DNA of 64,000 nucleotides, from positions 1 to 64,000 of the forward strand of contig JACZJT010000036.1 in assembly GCA_014860445.1 (NCBI GenBank). Direction: 5' to 3'. Under the pieces are notes generated by a model. It did not search any database and was not told where the DNA came from. It was given only the letters and a program-made list of their open reading frames with translations. Below are positions 42,395-51,728 of this stretch, in pieces (within the stretch, counting starts at the first letter, position 1; every line of letters starts with the position of its first letter). The stretch is from Burkholderiales bacterium. GTDB lineage: Bacteria > Pseudomonadota > Gammaproteobacteria > Burkholderiales > SG8-39. Position numbers and translations under genes: made by a program.

Positions 42395-44458
42395 TCATAA
42401 TCCGACAGAGTGAATCTCTGACCGGGAGCGCAGAACGCCCGTGGGCATGGGTGGTATCTCCATGTCGGAAACAATGGTTGTGGCACCGTCCTGACCGATG
42501 TCAATTTCGTAGCGCTTGCCAATCGCATCCGAGGTACTTAGCAGCCTCCTGCACAACAACTCGGCAAGTGCCGGGTCTTCGATCGCACAGACGATTTGCC
42601 TCCCATCGAGGCGGAACGCCGCGAGGACCTCTATGAGGTGAAGGGCCCGAAAATCATCGATATGCTGCACGGGGTCGTCCAGGACCAACGTGCGCCAAGG
42701 GGTCCATGCGCGCGCCAAGTGCACCGACAAAAGAAACGCGAGACCGGCCGCTCTCCGCTGGCCGCTACTGAAGATAAACTGCGGATTCAGGCCGTCACCC
42801 ACCTTCAGACTTAGAAAACGCCGAACATCGCCGCGAATGCTGTATTCGATCGAACGCCAGTCGTAGTGAGGACGCAAGCGCTGATAGAGCTCGTTCAGGA
42901 GAGGGCTGATTTGGGCGAGCCGCTCGTCGATGATCTCACCCGAAATGCTGCGTACGCCACGATCTATTGCTTTGGCGGTAGCCAAGGCCTCTTCGGAGTT
43001 CTCAACCTGCGCGGCCGCGGCATCAGCTTCCTTACGAAATGCGGCGATCCGGTCTTCGAGGGATGCCAGCTTCGATATGGACTGGGACACTTCGAGGGTC
43101 AGCAGCGCTCTCTCAAGATTGATGAGCCGATCGCGCTCTGCGGCGAGATGATGTTCCAGCCCGTCAGGATCGCGAACAAAGCGGAACTCTAAGCCGTGGC
43201 GCTCGAAGGTCTCGATATGCGCCTGTTCACGACCCGTGAGGCGTGATTGTTCTGACTCAAAAGCCGTATACACACCCTGCGCCTGCTCAAGCTCAGCGGT
43301 TGCCCGTCTGAGCGATTCGCGCGCGGCGATCGCTCGCTGCCGTGCCGCGGCAACGCCCGACGCCAGAGCTTCCATGCGCCTACGCGCCAGCGCGAGGCCG
43401 GCCGCGAATTCCTCGTTTGTCCTAGAGGCCGCACAAAGCGGACAGTGTTCATGGTGCCGGCCCAGCTTTTCGCCGTGTTCAATGATAGCGGCGAGCGATG
43501 CGGCGATGGCGTTGCCACGTTCCTCGAGTTGAAGACCGCGCTCTGCGTCCGCAGCGACGCGCTCGGCCTCAAGCTTCGACTTGGTGGCAGCTTCCAAGTG
43601 CACCCGTGCCGCTTCCCGCTTCTGAACGGCATCCGGCGCATCATAGGCACGTCGAAGTGCAAGCACCTCACGACCCTGAGCAATAGCCTCGCCCATCGCG
43701 CCGATGCGCGCGCGGCCCTCGGTCAACGCCGCGCGCCCCGCAGCCAGGCGCGCGACGAGTTCTTCCGGTCCGTCTGGTATCGCGGCGGCCAACATCTGCA
43801 TGGCGGCGGAGACATCGCCTGCGCGAGTGATAGCCTCCTTGGCTTCGGACAGCTGCGTTAACGCAGTCGTCAGTTGTGTGCGGGCATTAATGTAGGCGTT
43901 CTGCCTCACGGTGTGGGCCGTCTCAATGGCTTTGAGCAAGGCTTTGGCCTTGACGCTGAAGTCGATTCCTTGGACGGGACCGAGCGCAGACCGAACCAGT
44001 TCGAACCGCTCGGTCTCGCTTAGATCAAGGCTGAGTGCAGCAATCCACTCGTCGCGGATGATCGAGGTTCTGCAGAGTTGGCGAATTGCGTCGTCCGGCC
44101 TCATGCTGTGGCAAAGGGCTGTTTCGATCTGCGCGGTTGTCTTGTCCGCACCCGATTTCCTTGTTCGCGTTATGGCGAAAGTCTCGCCGTCGTCCCGCTT
44201 GAACGATGCCGTTACATAGTGGTTGCTCGGCTTCCCTTTGCCCCTCCACCAGAGATAGTCATTGAGACTTTCCTGCGCTGCCTTCTCGACCGCGTACTTA
44301 TCAATAGACCCAGTCAAGGCGAACTCCACGGCGTCGCAGAGCGTGCTCTTGCCAACGCCATTGCGACCAGTAATGACCGTAAACCCGGAACCGAAATTGA
44401 CGCGAACTTTCTCGCGAAAGCCGCGAAAACCACAGACCTCCACAAAGTCGAGCTTCAC
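42395..44458 (-). CDS. SMC/Rad50-like ATPase of a SIR2 three-gene system
   Basis: A 687-residue protein with Walker A in VITGRNGVGKSTLCDAVEFA (residues about 28-47), then coiled coils. A complete zinc hook half-site follows in HHEHCPLCAASRTNEEFA near residue 345. A second coiled coil leads to the ABC signature region FSSGQRRAAGLAFLL and Walker B in TLVLDDPVQHIDDFRAL near 615. It overlaps the preceding gene by four bases. Effector-middle-SMC order is that of Lamassu/ABC-3C systems. Here the SMC is larger and has a clear CPxC hook, unlike the Lamassu-type SMC at 34827, so the two trios are different lineages. Confidence 0.8.
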   Translation of the reverse strand: MKLDFVEVCGFRGFREKVRVNFGSGFTVITGRNGVGKSTLCDAVEFALTGSIDKYAVEKAAQESLNDYLWWRGKGKPSNHYVTASFKRDDGETFAITRTRKSGADKTTAQIETALCHSMRPDDAIRQLCRTSIIRDEWIAALSLDLSETERFELVRSALGPVQGIDFSVKAKALLKAIETAHTVRQNAYINARTQLTTALTQLSEAKEAITRAGDVSAAMQMLAAAIPDGPEELVARLAAGRAALTEGRARIGAMGEAIAQGREVLALRRAYDAPDAVQKREAARVHLEAATKSKLEAERVAADAERGLQLEERGNAIAASLAAIIEHGEKLGRHHEHCPLCAASRTNEEFAAGLALARRRMEALASGVAAARQRAIAARESLRRATAELEQAQGVYTAFESEQSRLTGREQAHIETFERHGLEFRFVRDPDGLEHHLAAERDRLINLERALLTLEVSQSISKLASLEDRIAAFRKEADAAAAQVENSEEALATAKAIDRGVRSISGEIIDERLAQISPLLNELYQRLRPHYDWRSIEYSIRGDVRRFLSLKVGDGLNPQFIFSSGQRRAAGLAFLLSVHLARAWTPWRTLVLDDPVQHIDDFRALHLIEVLAAFRLDGRQIVCAIEDPALAELLCRRLLSTSDAIGKRYEIDIGQDGATTIVSDMEIPPMPTGVLRSRSEIHSVGL

Positions 44459-44985
44459 GGCTTCTCCGCAAGTATCTTGGCCACTTCTTCGGCGCTGGTG
44501 GCGGCGAGAAACGCCGTCAGCACGTCTGCTGAAACATCCTTCAAACGGGCGCGCAGCCGGTCCTGAAAATCCGTGTCCGAAAGTATCGGTTGCGCCTTGA
44601 CAGCTATCAGGGGAAGCAAGGCGCGCTCTACATCATCCTGAGTGCGCACGCCAGCGCGAGCGATCTTTCGAGTAAGGACAAAATTCTCCTCAATACGCTC
44701 AACTGCACGCTGCTGGGTCGGAGCCTGCTCCACGGTGAGGAACACCGAATAAACATTCCACGCCTTGGCGCCCGCTGCGCGCAGCGCCGCGCTATGCCGA
44801 GAGAGCACGGTCTGCTGAGCCGCCTCCCAGCGCGCAAGCAGCTCGTCGGCAGATGAGAACACATGGACAAAACCGATGAGCGCCGCGTTCTCGAAGCAGA
44901 TCACCGCAGGCGTAACACCCGTCCACGGCCACGTCTCGTACCCAGCCCCTCGAAGAATAATTTCCGTCTGCGTTGCAATATCCAT
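44455..44985 (-). CDS. Middle protein of the SIR2/SMC three-gene system
   Basis: The frame is open far upstream inside the SIR2 gene, but the ATG at 44985 overlaps the SIR2 stop (TAATG) and starts a sensible protein of 176 residues. The first half is beta-rich (ILRGAGYETWPWTGVTPAVI, FENAALIGFVHVF) and the second half helical. No family is recognised. The size and position are those of the middle component of ABC three-component defence systems; its fold differs from the Lamassu middle protein at 34351, as far as can be judged. Confidence 0.65.
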   Translation of the reverse strand: MDIATQTEIILRGAGYETWPWTGVTPAVICFENAALIGFVHVFSSADELLARWEAAQQTVLSRHSAALRAAGAKAWNVYSVFLTVEQAPTQQRAVERIEENFVLTRKIARAGVRTQDDVERALLPLIAVKAQPILSDTDFQDRLRARLKDVSADVLTAFLAATSAEEVAKILAEKP

Positions 44986-46304
44986 TAGATACCAAGCTCC
45001 ACTTTTGCCCGTTCGAAAGTAAGCCAAGTGCCACCCGCCGCAGGGCGCACAACGCTCCCCGGTATCCCCGCTCGAACGACGTGCGCCGGCAGGCCAAGAT
45101 CGGTGGCGCCCACCGCAACGAAGACATCTGCCGACGAAACCGCCGGCGCTTCTACAAAGCACGCCTCCAAGGTACTCAGAATAGACTCGGCGCCATTAAC
45201 GACCCGAATGCGCCGCTCACCCAAGGTGTAGCCCTGAGGTTGTTGCACGGCGCCTGCGCGCCGAAGCAAGAGGTGGAAACATCCAAGCGCCTCACCGTTC
45301 CTGGGCCGATTAGTCATGGCGGGGCGGCCGATCGGCACACCCTCGGCATCCCTGCGCCAGCCGTATAACGATTCGTTGTCCAGGCCGGCCACATTGAGCC
45401 ACGCCGGATCGCACGCTGCGCCGGTCACTGCCTCAAACGCCGCGCGACCGGCAGCCAGCACCTGCCGCAAGTAATTCTCAGAAAATGCCAGGCGTAGCTC
45501 GTCAAGCGCATTGGCTCCCGACTCCTGCACGTGCGTAAACGTAACCTGCGGCTGATGCGCGAGCGCCCAGAGTTCGGGCGCTTTCTGTTCTAAATCGGCG
45601 GCACCGGACAGATCAATCACGGTCACCGACAGTGGATCAATTCCCTGGAGCACGTCGCCGATGACCCGATTCAGGTAGTCCCAGTCTGACCAGAAACCTA
45701 CTACGAGCAAATCCTTCTGGCGCAAATTCGCTGCCATCCAGACCTTGCTCTTGTTGATGCGATCGGCAACAGCCGGATCATGCAGTTGCGAGGGCGCCCA
45801 TACGGTAGAAAGAGGGTCGCGGTGCGAGCAACCATGGAACTTGAGCAATGGGCTTTGGAGGTGGCTGCGTGCCGTGGCTTCGTCTCCATCCAACGATCCA
45901 CGAAAGTTAGCACCGTAGTCCCACGCCCGTCGCTCAATCAATATGTCGTAATTGCTGGAAAGCCCGGCCGCCGCAGCCTTCGTTATCAGGAAGTCAGCGA
46001 TCGCGGCGTGGCCAGGATTTGGGGGGCGCACAAATTCATTCCATGGCACGAGATTCTCAATGAATTGCGGCTTGAGCGTATTGAGACCGGCGAAATGCTC
46101 TGCCAGCGCTTCAAGGTTCTGTCGAAGCGCGGGATTGATGTGCGGGTCCACTCTGAGCTGGTACGCATCAAAGCACATCTCGGCAACTCGGCGTGCTGAC
46201 GGCAGATTGCTCGGCGGCGCCATGGACAGACCGGCGCCGCAGATCACCACGAGACGACCGGCGTCCATGGACGCCAACAGGCGCGCTATGGCTTCGGGGG
46301 TCAA
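44985..46304 (-). CDS. SIR2-family effector of a three-gene defence system
   Basis: The start is a TTG at 46304 with a strong GGAGGTG ribosome site six bases upstream; no ATG is better placed. The SIR2 fold is visible: VVICGAGLSMAPPSNLPSAR (NAD-binding GAG), GLSSNYDILIERRAW (N-x-D motif) and LLKFHGCSHRDP (catalytic-type histidine). The last 200 residues are a separate mixed domain. SIR2 effectors in phage defence deplete NAD+ (family knowledge). It leads a trio with a small protein and an SMC ATPase, so DNA sensing by the SMC could unleash NADase activity (inference). Confidence 0.8.
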   Translation of the reverse strand: MTPEAIARLLASMDAGRLVVICGAGLSMAPPSNLPSARRVAEMCFDAYQLRVDPHINPALRQNLEALAEHFAGLNTLKPQFIENLVPWNEFVRPPNPGHAAIADFLITKAAAAGLSSNYDILIERRAWDYGANFRGSLDGDEATARSHLQSPLLKFHGCSHRDPLSTVWAPSQLHDPAVADRINKSKVWMAANLRQKDLLVVGFWSDWDYLNRVIGDVLQGIDPLSVTVIDLSGAADLEQKAPELWALAHQPQVTFTHVQESGANALDELRLAFSENYLRQVLAAGRAAFEAVTGAACDPAWLNVAGLDNESLYGWRRDAEGVPIGRPAMTNRPRNGEALGCFHLLLRRAGAVQQPQGYTLGERRIRVVNGAESILSTLEACFVEAPAVSSADVFVAVGATDLGLPAHVVRAGIPGSVVRPAAGGTWLTFERAKVELGI

Positions 46305-46964
46305 CGCACCTCCGTTGTCAGTGTGTACCGGGAGTACGACTTACGTAAGCCAACAGCGGTGTATTCCGATATCATTTTTTTAGTTTCTAAGTGTTCGTAT
46401 GGCTTTGGCGCACCACCGTGCAACATCTTTGGAGTCCGCACGCGTTACCACTATAGGCGCCGTGCGACATCTAACAAGAAGTCGGCCCCTTCAGTGGGGC
46501 CTTATAAGACCCCCAAAGCGGGGTCGAGCACGGTCAGGTTACGCTCATGTCATTGATTCCTCAATCTCGTCAATCGGGATAGGCACTTACATGCTCGCTC
46601 GAAATAGGCCCGACCGGCGGATGTTGTGCGGTCACCGTGCTTGCTCGACTTGGTATCCGAATCAACGTCAGGTCTCGACAGCATTGCGGGCATCGGCGGA
46701 CCAACCTACGAGCGGCGCCTTCGGCCGAGGAACAGACGGCCGCGGCAGTTCTCTCGTGCGGGGGCATTTGGCCGAAGGCGGTCGACCCGCATGTTCCTCC
46801 AAGTCAAGAGCAGGAGATGGCGCTGTAAATCGGTCAGCAATTACCAAAGCGTGTAGCCAACATGAGCGCAACACGAAGGCGGCATAAGGCGAGCCCCTCG
46901 CAACCCATAGTTCAGTCCCTCTTCAGCGTAGATATCCCATCCGAAAGGCGAACACGACGCGCCA
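46305..46964. other. Gene-free stretch between SIR2 system and DUF932
   Basis: No convincing gene. Frames on both strands are short or unlike proteins. A CTTATAAGACCCCC/GGGGTCGA hairpin at 46501-46526 resembles one upstream of the DUF1488 gene (36978-37004). The promoter for the SIR2 trio should lie near 46330-46400, where the sequence is AT-rich. Confidence 0.4.
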
Positions 46965-46999
46965 CAAAAAAATCGGCGCGGCTTTCGGCCGCACCGATT
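46965..46999 (-). terminator. Rho-independent terminator after DUF932
   Basis: On the minus strand AATCGGTGCGGC pairs with GCCGCGCCGATT around a GAAA-type loop, directly followed by a run of eight T. It lies 65 bases after the DUF932 stop. Confidence 0.8.
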
Positions 47000-47064
47000 A
47001 AGCAACCGCCCCGACAGGCGGTCAATGAACACCGAAACCGGATCAACGAACCCGGCCGAAGTGA

Positions 47065-48129
47065 TCAGGCTGCTTCCGCAAGTTCTTCCCATTCGTTGGA
47101 AGACAGCTCGATCAACTTTCCACCCAGCGCTTCGAACTCCGTTGCCCGGTCGTAGTCCTCGACGTCATGCGAGAAGTGCGTGACGGCGTTGACCAGCCCA
47201 TAGGCAGACAGATCGCCTTCGACAATGAGGTGACGCAGCACCCCGGCACGTTCAGACTCGTTGAGCGTGTAGCGGTTAGCGAGCACCTCGACGGCCTTGA
47301 CAGGATCGCCGGTGAGCTTGATGTCGAGCGTCTTCTGCATCTTCTGCGCGACCTGACGAAACGTCGCCTCGGAAACCGCAGCCTCGACCACATCCCGCAC
47401 CTTCAGGAAGAAGGCCTTGTCGTCCGCGGCCAGGGTATCGTCCCTGAATACGGTGATCGCCTCCTCTTCCGATTGCAGGATGCGTCCGACGTGCGTCTTG
47501 CGCAATGCGCGGTCCGACGCAATCAGCCCGTTTCGGCAGACCAGCCGGTAGACCATAGGCTGCACCGACAGCGTACCGTGACCGACTTCCGAGTTTGTGA
47601 TTACGATACCGGCCTGCACCACGTCCCCAGGAGCGATCTCGTACTCGACACGCGGCGTAACGACCTTGAGGTACATCTTCGTCTCGGTCAGCTCGACCGA
47701 CTCAAAGCGCGCATCGGCAAGCCGCTGCAGGATCGGCAGCACATTCTCCGCCAGATCGTAGTTGTCCAGGCGGCGGTAGCGGTCGGACAGCACCGCGCGC
47801 ACCTGCCCGTCCAGCGTACGAATCATCCTTCGCTCACTATCGGTCTGAAGCCAAGTGTTGACGTTGCGATCCAGGAGGGCCGGTTGCTCTGCCCGCATGC
47901 GTTCAAAGTACGTGAACGGAATCTTCAACTTCTCGGCCAGTTGACGGCGCGCGAGGTTGGTGATGCCGTACTCGCCGTCACCGTCTCTTGCGTCGACAAT
48001 CATCTTCAAATCGCCACCCTCATCGGTGCGGCACTGCAAGAGCGACGAGGGTACGACCAGGTCGCGCTTGGTTGCGAGCTGGCGCTGCAGTTCCTGCGCC
48101 AGATTTACGAGACTACGTCCGCTTTTCAT
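47065..48129 (-). CDS. DUF932 protein
   Basis: A 354-residue protein with the DUF932 pattern: GEYGITNLARRQLAEKLKIP, then QVRAVLSDRYRRLDNYDLAE, GIVITNSEVGHGTLSVQPMV and YRLVCRNGLIASDRALRKTH. DUF932 proteins are common on conjugative plasmids, ICEs and phages; the function is unknown, with links to DNA metabolism and replication proposed. It has a long structured leader upstream and a good terminator downstream, so it is a single-gene transcript. The RIT element separates it from radC, with which DUF932 often neighbours in ICEs. Confidence 0.88.
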   Translation of the reverse strand: MKSGRSLVNLAQELQRQLATKRDLVVPSSLLQCRTDEGGDLKMIVDARDGDGEYGITNLARRQLAEKLKIPFTYFERMRAEQPALLDRNVNTWLQTDSERRMIRTLDGQVRAVLSDRYRRLDNYDLAENVLPILQRLADARFESVELTETKMYLKVVTPRVEYEIAPGDVVQAGIVITNSEVGHGTLSVQPMVYRLVCRNGLIASDRALRKTHVGRILQSEEEAITVFRDDTLAADDKAFFLKVRDVVEAAVSEATFRQVAQKMQKTLDIKLTGDPVKAVEVLANRYTLNESERAGVLRHLIVEGDLSAYGLVNAVTHFSHDVEDYDRATEFEALGGKLIELSSNEWEELAEAA

Positions 48130-48308
48130 ATCGAATACTCCAAAAAAAGCGGGAACGGCAGACCCCAGTTCGGGACTGCAACATCCCCGCTGGGATCACT
48201 GAACCGGCTCAGAGGATTCCGAACCGGACTGTCGGCGCGACTCACATCGCGCCAGCTACATGGGCTGCCTGAAGGGAATGCTTCCCCCTCAGGCAGTACT
48301 GCACCGAG
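48130..48308 (-). promoter_or_regulatory. Structured 5' leader of DUF932
   Basis: The leader has a CTGCCTGAGGGGG/CCCTTCAGGCAG hairpin (48265-48296). A CCGGTTC...GAGCCGGTTC segment (48200-48229) resembles the conserved box of the radC and DUF3577 leaders, and a CCCAGCGGGGAT hairpin comes next. The ribosome site is TTTGGAG. I could not find the anti-Shine-Dalgarno pairing that marks the other leaders, so it is at most a divergent member. Confidence 0.4.
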
Positions 48309-48350
48309 CTACAACAAGCCGCGTTCTGCAAAAAATGTTGAGCTCACCAT
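48309..48350 (-). pseudogene. Displaced 3' end of a radC gene
   Basis: The minus-strand frame ends MVSSTFFAERGLL followed by TAG. FAERGLL is the usual C-terminus of RadC proteins, while the intact radC gene on the other side of the RIT element ends SFAESGLL. This short piece is probably the original 3' end of radC cut off when the RIT element inserted. Confidence 0.55.
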
Positions 48351-48495
48351 TTTTTGCCGAATCGGGACTTCTTTGATATGTGGAGTACCGGCGTGCATTT
48401 CCTCATGGAATGTGCGCCGGCTTTGCATTAACTCCACATAGATTTCGGCCTCCGGCATAGTGTTGCGCCCCCCAACCACGTTTACGGAGGGCGCC

Positions 48496-49725
48496 ATGAA
48501 CGTTGATCTACGTCCCAGCACACGCCGGATGATCGAAGGGTCCCCGGCAGCGAACGAGGCCTGCGCTTTCATCGAATGGCTTCGCACCGAACGCTACACT
48601 GACTACACCATTGACTGCCATATTCGACGGCTCCTATTGGTGATGCCGCGGCTGTGGCCCGGCTCTTCGCCACCGATTCTCCGGGAAGCCGCGCTCGTAG
48701 CCGTCATGGACAGGGAACGCCATCCACGCTCACGGTTTTTTGGATTCGCTGGCACCCGGCGAGTCTACACGCGATACCTGCGCGCACAAGGGCGCCTGGT
48801 GGCCGAGCCACGACCAGCCTCCGAGGATCTTATTGACCGATACGACCAGTATCTCATCGAAGTTCGCGGTCTATCTGTCTCTGCCCGCACTCACCACCGC
48901 ATTACTTTGCGCGCGCTGTTGGCACGCGTCGTGAGCCCCCGACGATCCCTGCAGAAGCTCTCACGCGACGATCTCGAACGTTTCATCCTCGATCGCAGCC
49001 AGGAGGTGTCCCGTCACACCCTGCAACACGAGGTCGCACATCTGCGAGCGTTCTTGCGCTATGCGCATGATGAGGGTCTCGTACGTGAGCGCCTCGATGG
49101 GCTCGACACGCCGCGCACCTATCGCGGCGAGCTACCGCCGCGAGCGTTGCCATGGCCAAGCGTGCTGCGGCTGCTACGATCGATCGACCGCACCAGCCGC
49201 GCCGGCTGGCGCGACCTGTGCATCCTGCATCTGATCGCCTACTACGGGCTGCGTCCGAGCGAGGTGGTCGCGCTGCGCCTTGACTCGATCGACTGGGAGC
49301 AAGAACTCCTTCACGTCTATCAGTCCAAGACGCGCTCGCCGCTGACGCTTCCGCTCGACGCGCGCACGCTGCGGCTGCTGCGTGGTTACTTGCAGCACGG
49401 TCGTGCAGACAGCACCAGTGCCTCGTCGATGATCTTCCTGCGGGCCCGCTGTCCATATATACCCCTCGAACGCACTGCCGTTTCAGACATCTTTCGTAAG
49501 CGCATGCGCGAGGCACGACTGCCGGACTGCGGCAAGCACGTATACCGGCTGCGGCACACGTTCGCGATGCGCTTGCTCAGCCGCGGGGTGGGTATGAAGG
49601 CGATCGGAGACGTTCTCGGGCATCACAGCTTCTACGGCACAAGTGCCTACTTGCGACTCGATATGGCCATGCTGCGTGGTGTCGCTCTCGCTGTTCCGCG
49701 CCCGCTTGGAGGCAACCATGCGTAA
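48496..49725 (+). CDS. RIT tyrosine recombinase A
   Basis: The ATG at 48496 follows CGGAGGG, giving 409 residues. There is an N-terminal core-binding region, then the catalytic residues: arginine in LIAYYGLRPSEVVALRL, the H-x-x-R box region in KHVYRLRHTFAMRLLSRG, histidine in VLGHHSFYG and tyrosine in TSAYLRLD. It is the first and largest of the trio, and its stop overlaps the next start by eight bases. RIT recombinases are thought to act together in moving the element (family knowledge). Confidence 0.88.
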   Translation: MNVDLRPSTRRMIEGSPAANEACAFIEWLRTERYTDYTIDCHIRRLLLVMPRLWPGSSPPILREAALVAVMDRERHPRSRFFGFAGTRRVYTRYLRAQGRLVAEPRPASEDLIDRYDQYLIEVRGLSVSARTHHRITLRALLARVVSPRRSLQKLSRDDLERFILDRSQEVSRHTLQHEVAHLRAFLRYAHDEGLVRERLDGLDTPRTYRGELPPRALPWPSVLRLLRSIDRTSRAGWRDLCILHLIAYYGLRPSEVVALRLDSIDWEQELLHVYQSKTRSPLTLPLDARTLRLLRGYLQHGRADSTSASSMIFLRARCPYIPLERTAVSDIFRKRMREARLPDCGKHVYRLRHTFAMRLLSRGVGMKAIGDVLGHHSFYGTSAYLRLDMAMLRGVALAVPRPLGGNHA

Positions 49726-50689
49726 ACCATCGCCGCTGCATCGCTTTGACGCTGCTGTGCAGGCGTTCATCGCGAGTCGGCGCGCGCTCGGGCGTGCCAT
49801 CCGGCTCGACGAGTACGTGCTGCGCCGCCTGCGGGCTTATCTCGCACGGGCTGGCTACTCCGACCTCGACGCAGAGAGCTTCGAGCGCTGGCGCCGCCGG
49901 CTCCGCCACTGCGCGCACAATACCCAGGTCGACTGGGCGATGATGGTTTATCGGTTCTGCCGGTACCGCCGGCGTCGCGAGAGCCGGTGCTTTCTGCCTC
50001 AGCGCTGGACGCTCGGGCGCCATCGGCCGTATCCGCTACCCACGCCGATCGAGGCGGACCAGGTCCGGCGACTGCTCGACTTTATCGGCCGCCGTCCGTC
50101 AAGTGCCGGTCGCGCCCTGTTATACGCGGCCCGGCGTCTCGCCATCGTGCTCATGTATACGGCCGGCCTTCGTCGCGGCGAGGTGGCCCGACTACGTATG
50201 GAGGACGTAGACGCCGAGACGGGCGTCTTGCGCATCGTGAGTTCGAAGTTCCACAAGTCCCGGTCGGTACCGCTCTCCCCGAGTGCCACCCGAGAGCTGC
50301 ACGCATACCTGCGCGTCAGGGCAGCGTTCGTTCCCCGCACTGCGCACAACACGATGCTGTTCTGCAACTGCGCCGCGCGCGGCTACACCGTTGAAGGACT
50401 GGGCAGCGCGGTGCGCGATGTAATGCACCGCTCGGGTATCTGGGCGAATGCCGCGCGCGTGCCACGTGTACACGACTTTCGCCACGCTTTCGCCGTGGCG
50501 GCGCTGCGCCGCTGGTACGAGGACGGTCGCGACGTGCAGGCCGAACTGCCCAAGCTCTCGATGTACATGGGGCACGTATCGATCGCTTCGACCACTTATT
50601 ACCTACGCCTCATGCCGGCGGTAGTCGCCCTTGCGAGCCAGCGTTTCGCCAGTTCGTGCGCAGAGCTGATCGAGGGAGGTGCCGCATGA
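49718..50689 (+). CDS. RIT tyrosine recombinase B
   Basis: The ATG at 49718 follows GGAGG and lies inside the end of recombinase A. The 323-residue protein has the catalytic pattern MYTAGLRRGEVARLRMEDVD (Arg I), RVHDFRHAFAVAALRRW (H-x-x-R), MGHVSIAST (His) and TYYLRLMPA (Tyr). An arginine-rich N-terminal part (LRRLRAYLARAGYSDL) probably binds DNA. It is intact and translationally coupled to both neighbours. Confidence 0.88.
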   Translation: MRKPSPLHRFDAAVQAFIASRRALGRAIRLDEYVLRRLRAYLARAGYSDLDAESFERWRRRLRHCAHNTQVDWAMMVYRFCRYRRRRESRCFLPQRWTLGRHRPYPLPTPIEADQVRRLLDFIGRRPSSAGRALLYAARRLAIVLMYTAGLRRGEVARLRMEDVDAETGVLRIVSSKFHKSRSVPLSPSATRELHAYLRVRAAFVPRTAHNTMLFCNCAARGYTVEGLGSAVRDVMHRSGIWANAARVPRVHDFRHAFAVAALRRWYEDGRDVQAELPKLSMYMGHVSIASTTYYLRLMPAVVALASQRFASSCAELIEGGAA

Positions 50690-51717
50690 GCCGCGCGATC
50701 CCTACGGCCTTGGGCCGCGATCTGGTCACGTTCTTCGAGGATTTCCTCCCCGCCCAGCGGGGCCTAAGCCCGCACACGATCCGCAGCTATCGCGACGCGT
50801 TGCTGCTCCTTCTGCGCTTCACGGCGCGGGAGCTGCGCCGCACGGTGGACCGTCTAGACGTGCCGGATCTCACCGTCGAGCGCATCACACGCTTCCTTGC
50901 CGCGCTCGAAGCCGAGCGGCACAACAGCATCGTCACCCGTAATGCGCGGCTCGGGGCGATCCACGTCTTTGCACGCTACCTCGCCGGACAGCGCCCAGAG
51001 CATCTGGGCAACCTGCAGCGAATCATCGGCATGCCGTTCAAGCGCGGGGCGGTAGAGGCGCCGATCGAGTATCTTGATCGTGCCGAGCTCGACGCGCTGC
51101 TCAAGAGCATCGATCGTTCAACGGATCTCGGCCGGCGCGACTACGCGCTTTTCGCTTTCATGTTCAACACCGGCGCCCGAGTCCAGGAAGCGCTCAATGT
51201 ACGCGTTGCCGACGTGCGCCTCGAGGCTCCGCCGCAGGTACGGCTGCTCGGCAAAGGTCGCAAGGCACGGACCTGTCCTCTGTGGCCGGCGACGGCACGC
51301 CTTCTGCGCGACCTGATCGCCGAACGAGGAGGCTTTCGCGACGAGTCGGTCTCGCCACTCGTCTTCACAAACGCCCGCGGGGCGCCCCTGACGCGCTACG
51401 GCGTGCGCTACCTTCTACGCCGCTACGTGCAGAAGGCGTCGCCAGTAGCACCATCCCTCAAGAGCAAGAAGCTTCACCCGCACTCGATCCGGCACAGCAC
51501 CGCGGTGGCGCTGCTCAAGTCCGGCGTCGACTTCGTAACCATCAGTCAGTGGCTCGGCCACGCAGGGCTGAACACTACAATGCGTTACGCCCGCGCCGAT
51601 CTCGATCTTAAGCGCCGGGCTCTCGCTCAGGTGTTCCCGCACGCCGTGTCGCCACCGCCTGGCGGGAGACTGCTGCTGGACGGCTCAGACCTCGCCGGCT
51701 GGCTGCGCAAGCTCTGA
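50686..51717 (+). CDS. RIT tyrosine recombinase C
   Basis: The ATG at 50686 (GGGAGGTG upstream) overlaps the preceding stop (ATGA). The 343-residue protein has a SAM-like N-terminal domain (YRDALLLLLRFTARELRRTV) and catalytic residues in MFNTGARVQEALNVRVADV (Arg I), LHPHSIRHSTAVALLKSG (H-x-x-R), LGHAGLNTTM (His) and RYARADLD (Tyr). It is followed two bases after the stop by the right-end CTCCACATA arms and a strong CCCTCCCGCG hairpin that may also terminate transcription. Confidence 0.88.
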   Translation: MSRAIPTALGRDLVTFFEDFLPAQRGLSPHTIRSYRDALLLLLRFTARELRRTVDRLDVPDLTVERITRFLAALEAERHNSIVTRNARLGAIHVFARYLAGQRPEHLGNLQRIIGMPFKRGAVEAPIEYLDRAELDALLKSIDRSTDLGRRDYALFAFMFNTGARVQEALNVRVADVRLEAPPQVRLLGKGRKARTCPLWPATARLLRDLIAERGGFRDESVSPLVFTNARGAPLTRYGVRYLLRRYVQKASPVAPSLKSKKLHPHSIRHSTAVALLKSGVDFVTISQWLGHAGLNTTMRYARADLDLKRRALAQVFPHAVSPPPGGRLLLDGSDLAGWLRKL

Positions 51718-51728
51718 AATATGTGGAG

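Noticed and set aside
46399-46887. 162-codon plus-strand frame in the SIR2-DUF932 gap
   Set aside because: Unlike a protein in composition, overlapping equally long frames on both strands.
47167-48441. 424-codon plus-strand frame opposite DUF932 and its leader
   Set aside because: Runs through DUF932, its structured leader and the radC remnant; no domain; DUF932 is certain on the other strand.
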